Of a stretch of 64,000 bases of DNA, positions 63,065 to 64,000 are shown piece by piece. The first letter of the stretch is position 1. Every line of letters starts with the position of its first letter. Source of the stretch: Kuschelorhynchus macadamiae (Eukaryota > Arthropoda > Insecta > Coleoptera > Curculionidae); assembly GCA_030620095.1 (NCBI GenBank), contig JAUTXW010002159.1:339063-403062 (forward strand). The letters run 5' to 3'. A model generated the notes under the pieces. It saw nothing but the letters and a program-made list of their open reading frames with translations, was not told the DNA's origin and did not search any database. The translations under genes and the position numbers were made by a program.

Positions 63065-64000
63065 GGTGATTCATGAGGAAATGTCAATACTCCAGGTACA
63101 TATTCAGACCAAAAAATTAACATAAAAGTCTATATAAATAAGTGTTCGCAAGGCCTTAGTTCTTGAGATACAGGGTGTTAAAGTTTTTATTTAACTTTCC
63201 TATTTTTTAAATAAAATCTATGATAATGTAAATAATGGAGTGAAAATTAATATCCGGGGGATCTTTGGTATGACAAATTCGAATCTAATATTAGTATTGC
63301 TCTTACTTGTAGGGGGCGCCACCTACATGTCTTTCTACTCCTTCGAACAATCACAACTTTTTGGTACAGTCTTGTATTACATTTTTGAGTAAAACAAATT
63401 ATTTCCTTGACATTTCTACGTCAAAAAGGTATACCTGTTAAAAGTGGATACGAGCAACCGTTTTCGAGATATTTGGATTTAAAACAATTTCGGCGCATGT
63501 AATTTTTTATCGCAAAATTTTAAAAGTTTGTTATTTTGTCCAAATTTAAACGCATCTTGGCACAAAAGCTTTGAAATGAAAGACTAACACATTTTTTTGA
63601 GGTGTGTATTCAGTGCCTCAGACATAAACTAAACAAAAGGTATTTAATTTTTATTAAAATTGTTATTATTAAGTTGTTTTTAATAAAATCTAGGTTACGT
63701 TTTATAATTTTCAAAAATTCCACCATTTGCTTCTAAGCACAGGTCAGCTCTATGGTGTATAGCTCGGGTTGCTCTGTGGATACATTCGGGCGCATTTCTT
63801 AGTGTTTGTGCTGCGTTTGTTATCCGATCCAATAATGCTTCTCTTGTATTTACTTTAGTGGAATATACCAGTGATTTGAACCATCCTCAAAGACAATAAT
63901 CCAAAGGATTAAGGTCTGGCGATCTAGGTGGCCAATTAAACGGACCTCCCCGACCAATCCATCGGTTTGGAAAGTTTTGGTTTAAAAAATCTCTTGAGTT
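63061..64000 (-). mobile_element. DD41D mariner, third family member, cut by the window edge
   Basis: The terminal acagggtgattcatgaggaa starts directly after a TA run, and acagggtgtta recurs at 63172. A minus-strand transposase C-terminus follows at 63695. The rest lies beyond 64000. Confidence 0.7.
63695..64000 (-). pseudogene. Mariner (DD41D-type) transposase, C-terminal part
   Basis: Minus-strand reading from 64000: NSRDFLNQNFPNRWIGRGG, PFNWPPRSPDLNPLDYCL, one TGA where Trp is expected, then GWFKSLVYSTKVNTREALLD, RITNAAQTLRNAPECIHRAT and HHRADLCLEANGG, stop at 63695-63697. WIGRGGP..WP.RSPDL.PLD is the third-Asp block also seen at 44740. Only one nonsense change is visible in this part. 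Confidence 0.75.

Noticed and set aside
1..64000. CRISPR arrays, operons, ribosome binding sites, tRNA or rRNA genes
   Set aside because: The organism is eukaryotic; the regularly spaced repeats seen are microsatellites or transposon modules, and no tRNA-like or rRNA sequence was recognised.

Overview
The window looks like a transposon-saturated stretch of an AT-rich arthropod genome, most likely an insect. I base that on the mix of families: ZMYM1-like and GTF2IRD2-like hATs, DD41D and DD82E mariners, Penelope-like GIY-YIG fragments, a RAG1/Transib-like gene, and the conserved arthropod CYICGE zinc-finger protein. The order (beetle, bug or other) cannot be settled by eye. I find no convincing host protein gene, tRNA, rRNA or CRISPR array. 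Nearly every long open frame is a transposase or reverse transcriptase, mostly decayed. Family names and alignments to families come from memory of those families; no search was run.

Layout. 1-1857: decayed CACTGG-type DNA transposon. 2297-7682: hAT copy 1, carrying a complete 2.57 kb DUF7869-like element (4928-7496). 8006-8400: CpG-rich island. 8964-11532: DD82E (Sailor-like) mariner with a foldback in its 3' part. 12586-17430: antisense hAT copy 2, split by a well-preserved CACTGG element (13989-16367). 17431-25718: a GTF2IRD2-like hAT gene cut in three, first by hAT copy 3 (17894-20519, itself holding a LINE fragment) and then by a 4.5 kb element with 274 bp terminal inverted repeats (20723-25221). 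26101-28030: LINE. 28040-28390: CpG-rich island. 28400-30030: repeats rich in ATGGCGG. 30033-32056: DD41D mariner. 33566-36213: hAT copy 4 with a perfect 8 bp target duplication. 37107-39543: hAT copy 5. 39590-40075: deletion derivative of another hAT. 41360-42960: LINE with an inverted 5' part. 42965-46140: Penelope-like fragment split by a mariner with very long inverted repeats. 47895-51650: LINE split by hAT copy 6. 52955-54590: RAG1/Transib-like transposase. 55734-57724: LINE inside an older repeat. 59274-62120: second DD82E mariner and a related MITE. 62640-64000: TA microsatellites and the end of a third DD41D mariner.

The most interesting object is the 20723-25221 element. It has nearly identical 274 bp inverted repeats and a TTCA target duplication whose removal restores the interrupted frame. 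It carries two unrelated recombinase-type genes: a tyrosine recombinase with all catalytic residues (+ strand) and, around it on the - strand, a zinc-finger protein with a DDE-like layout. That second protein shares its architecture with the CACTGG-element protein at 14461-16141, and both share a C-terminal H..HV..G..SE...E-type signature with the RAG1/Transib-like gene at 53 kb. The nesting gives a relative age order: GTF2IRD2-like hAT and older LINEs first, then the ZMYM1-like hAT burst, then the CACTGG, DUF7869-like and tyrosine-recombinase elements.
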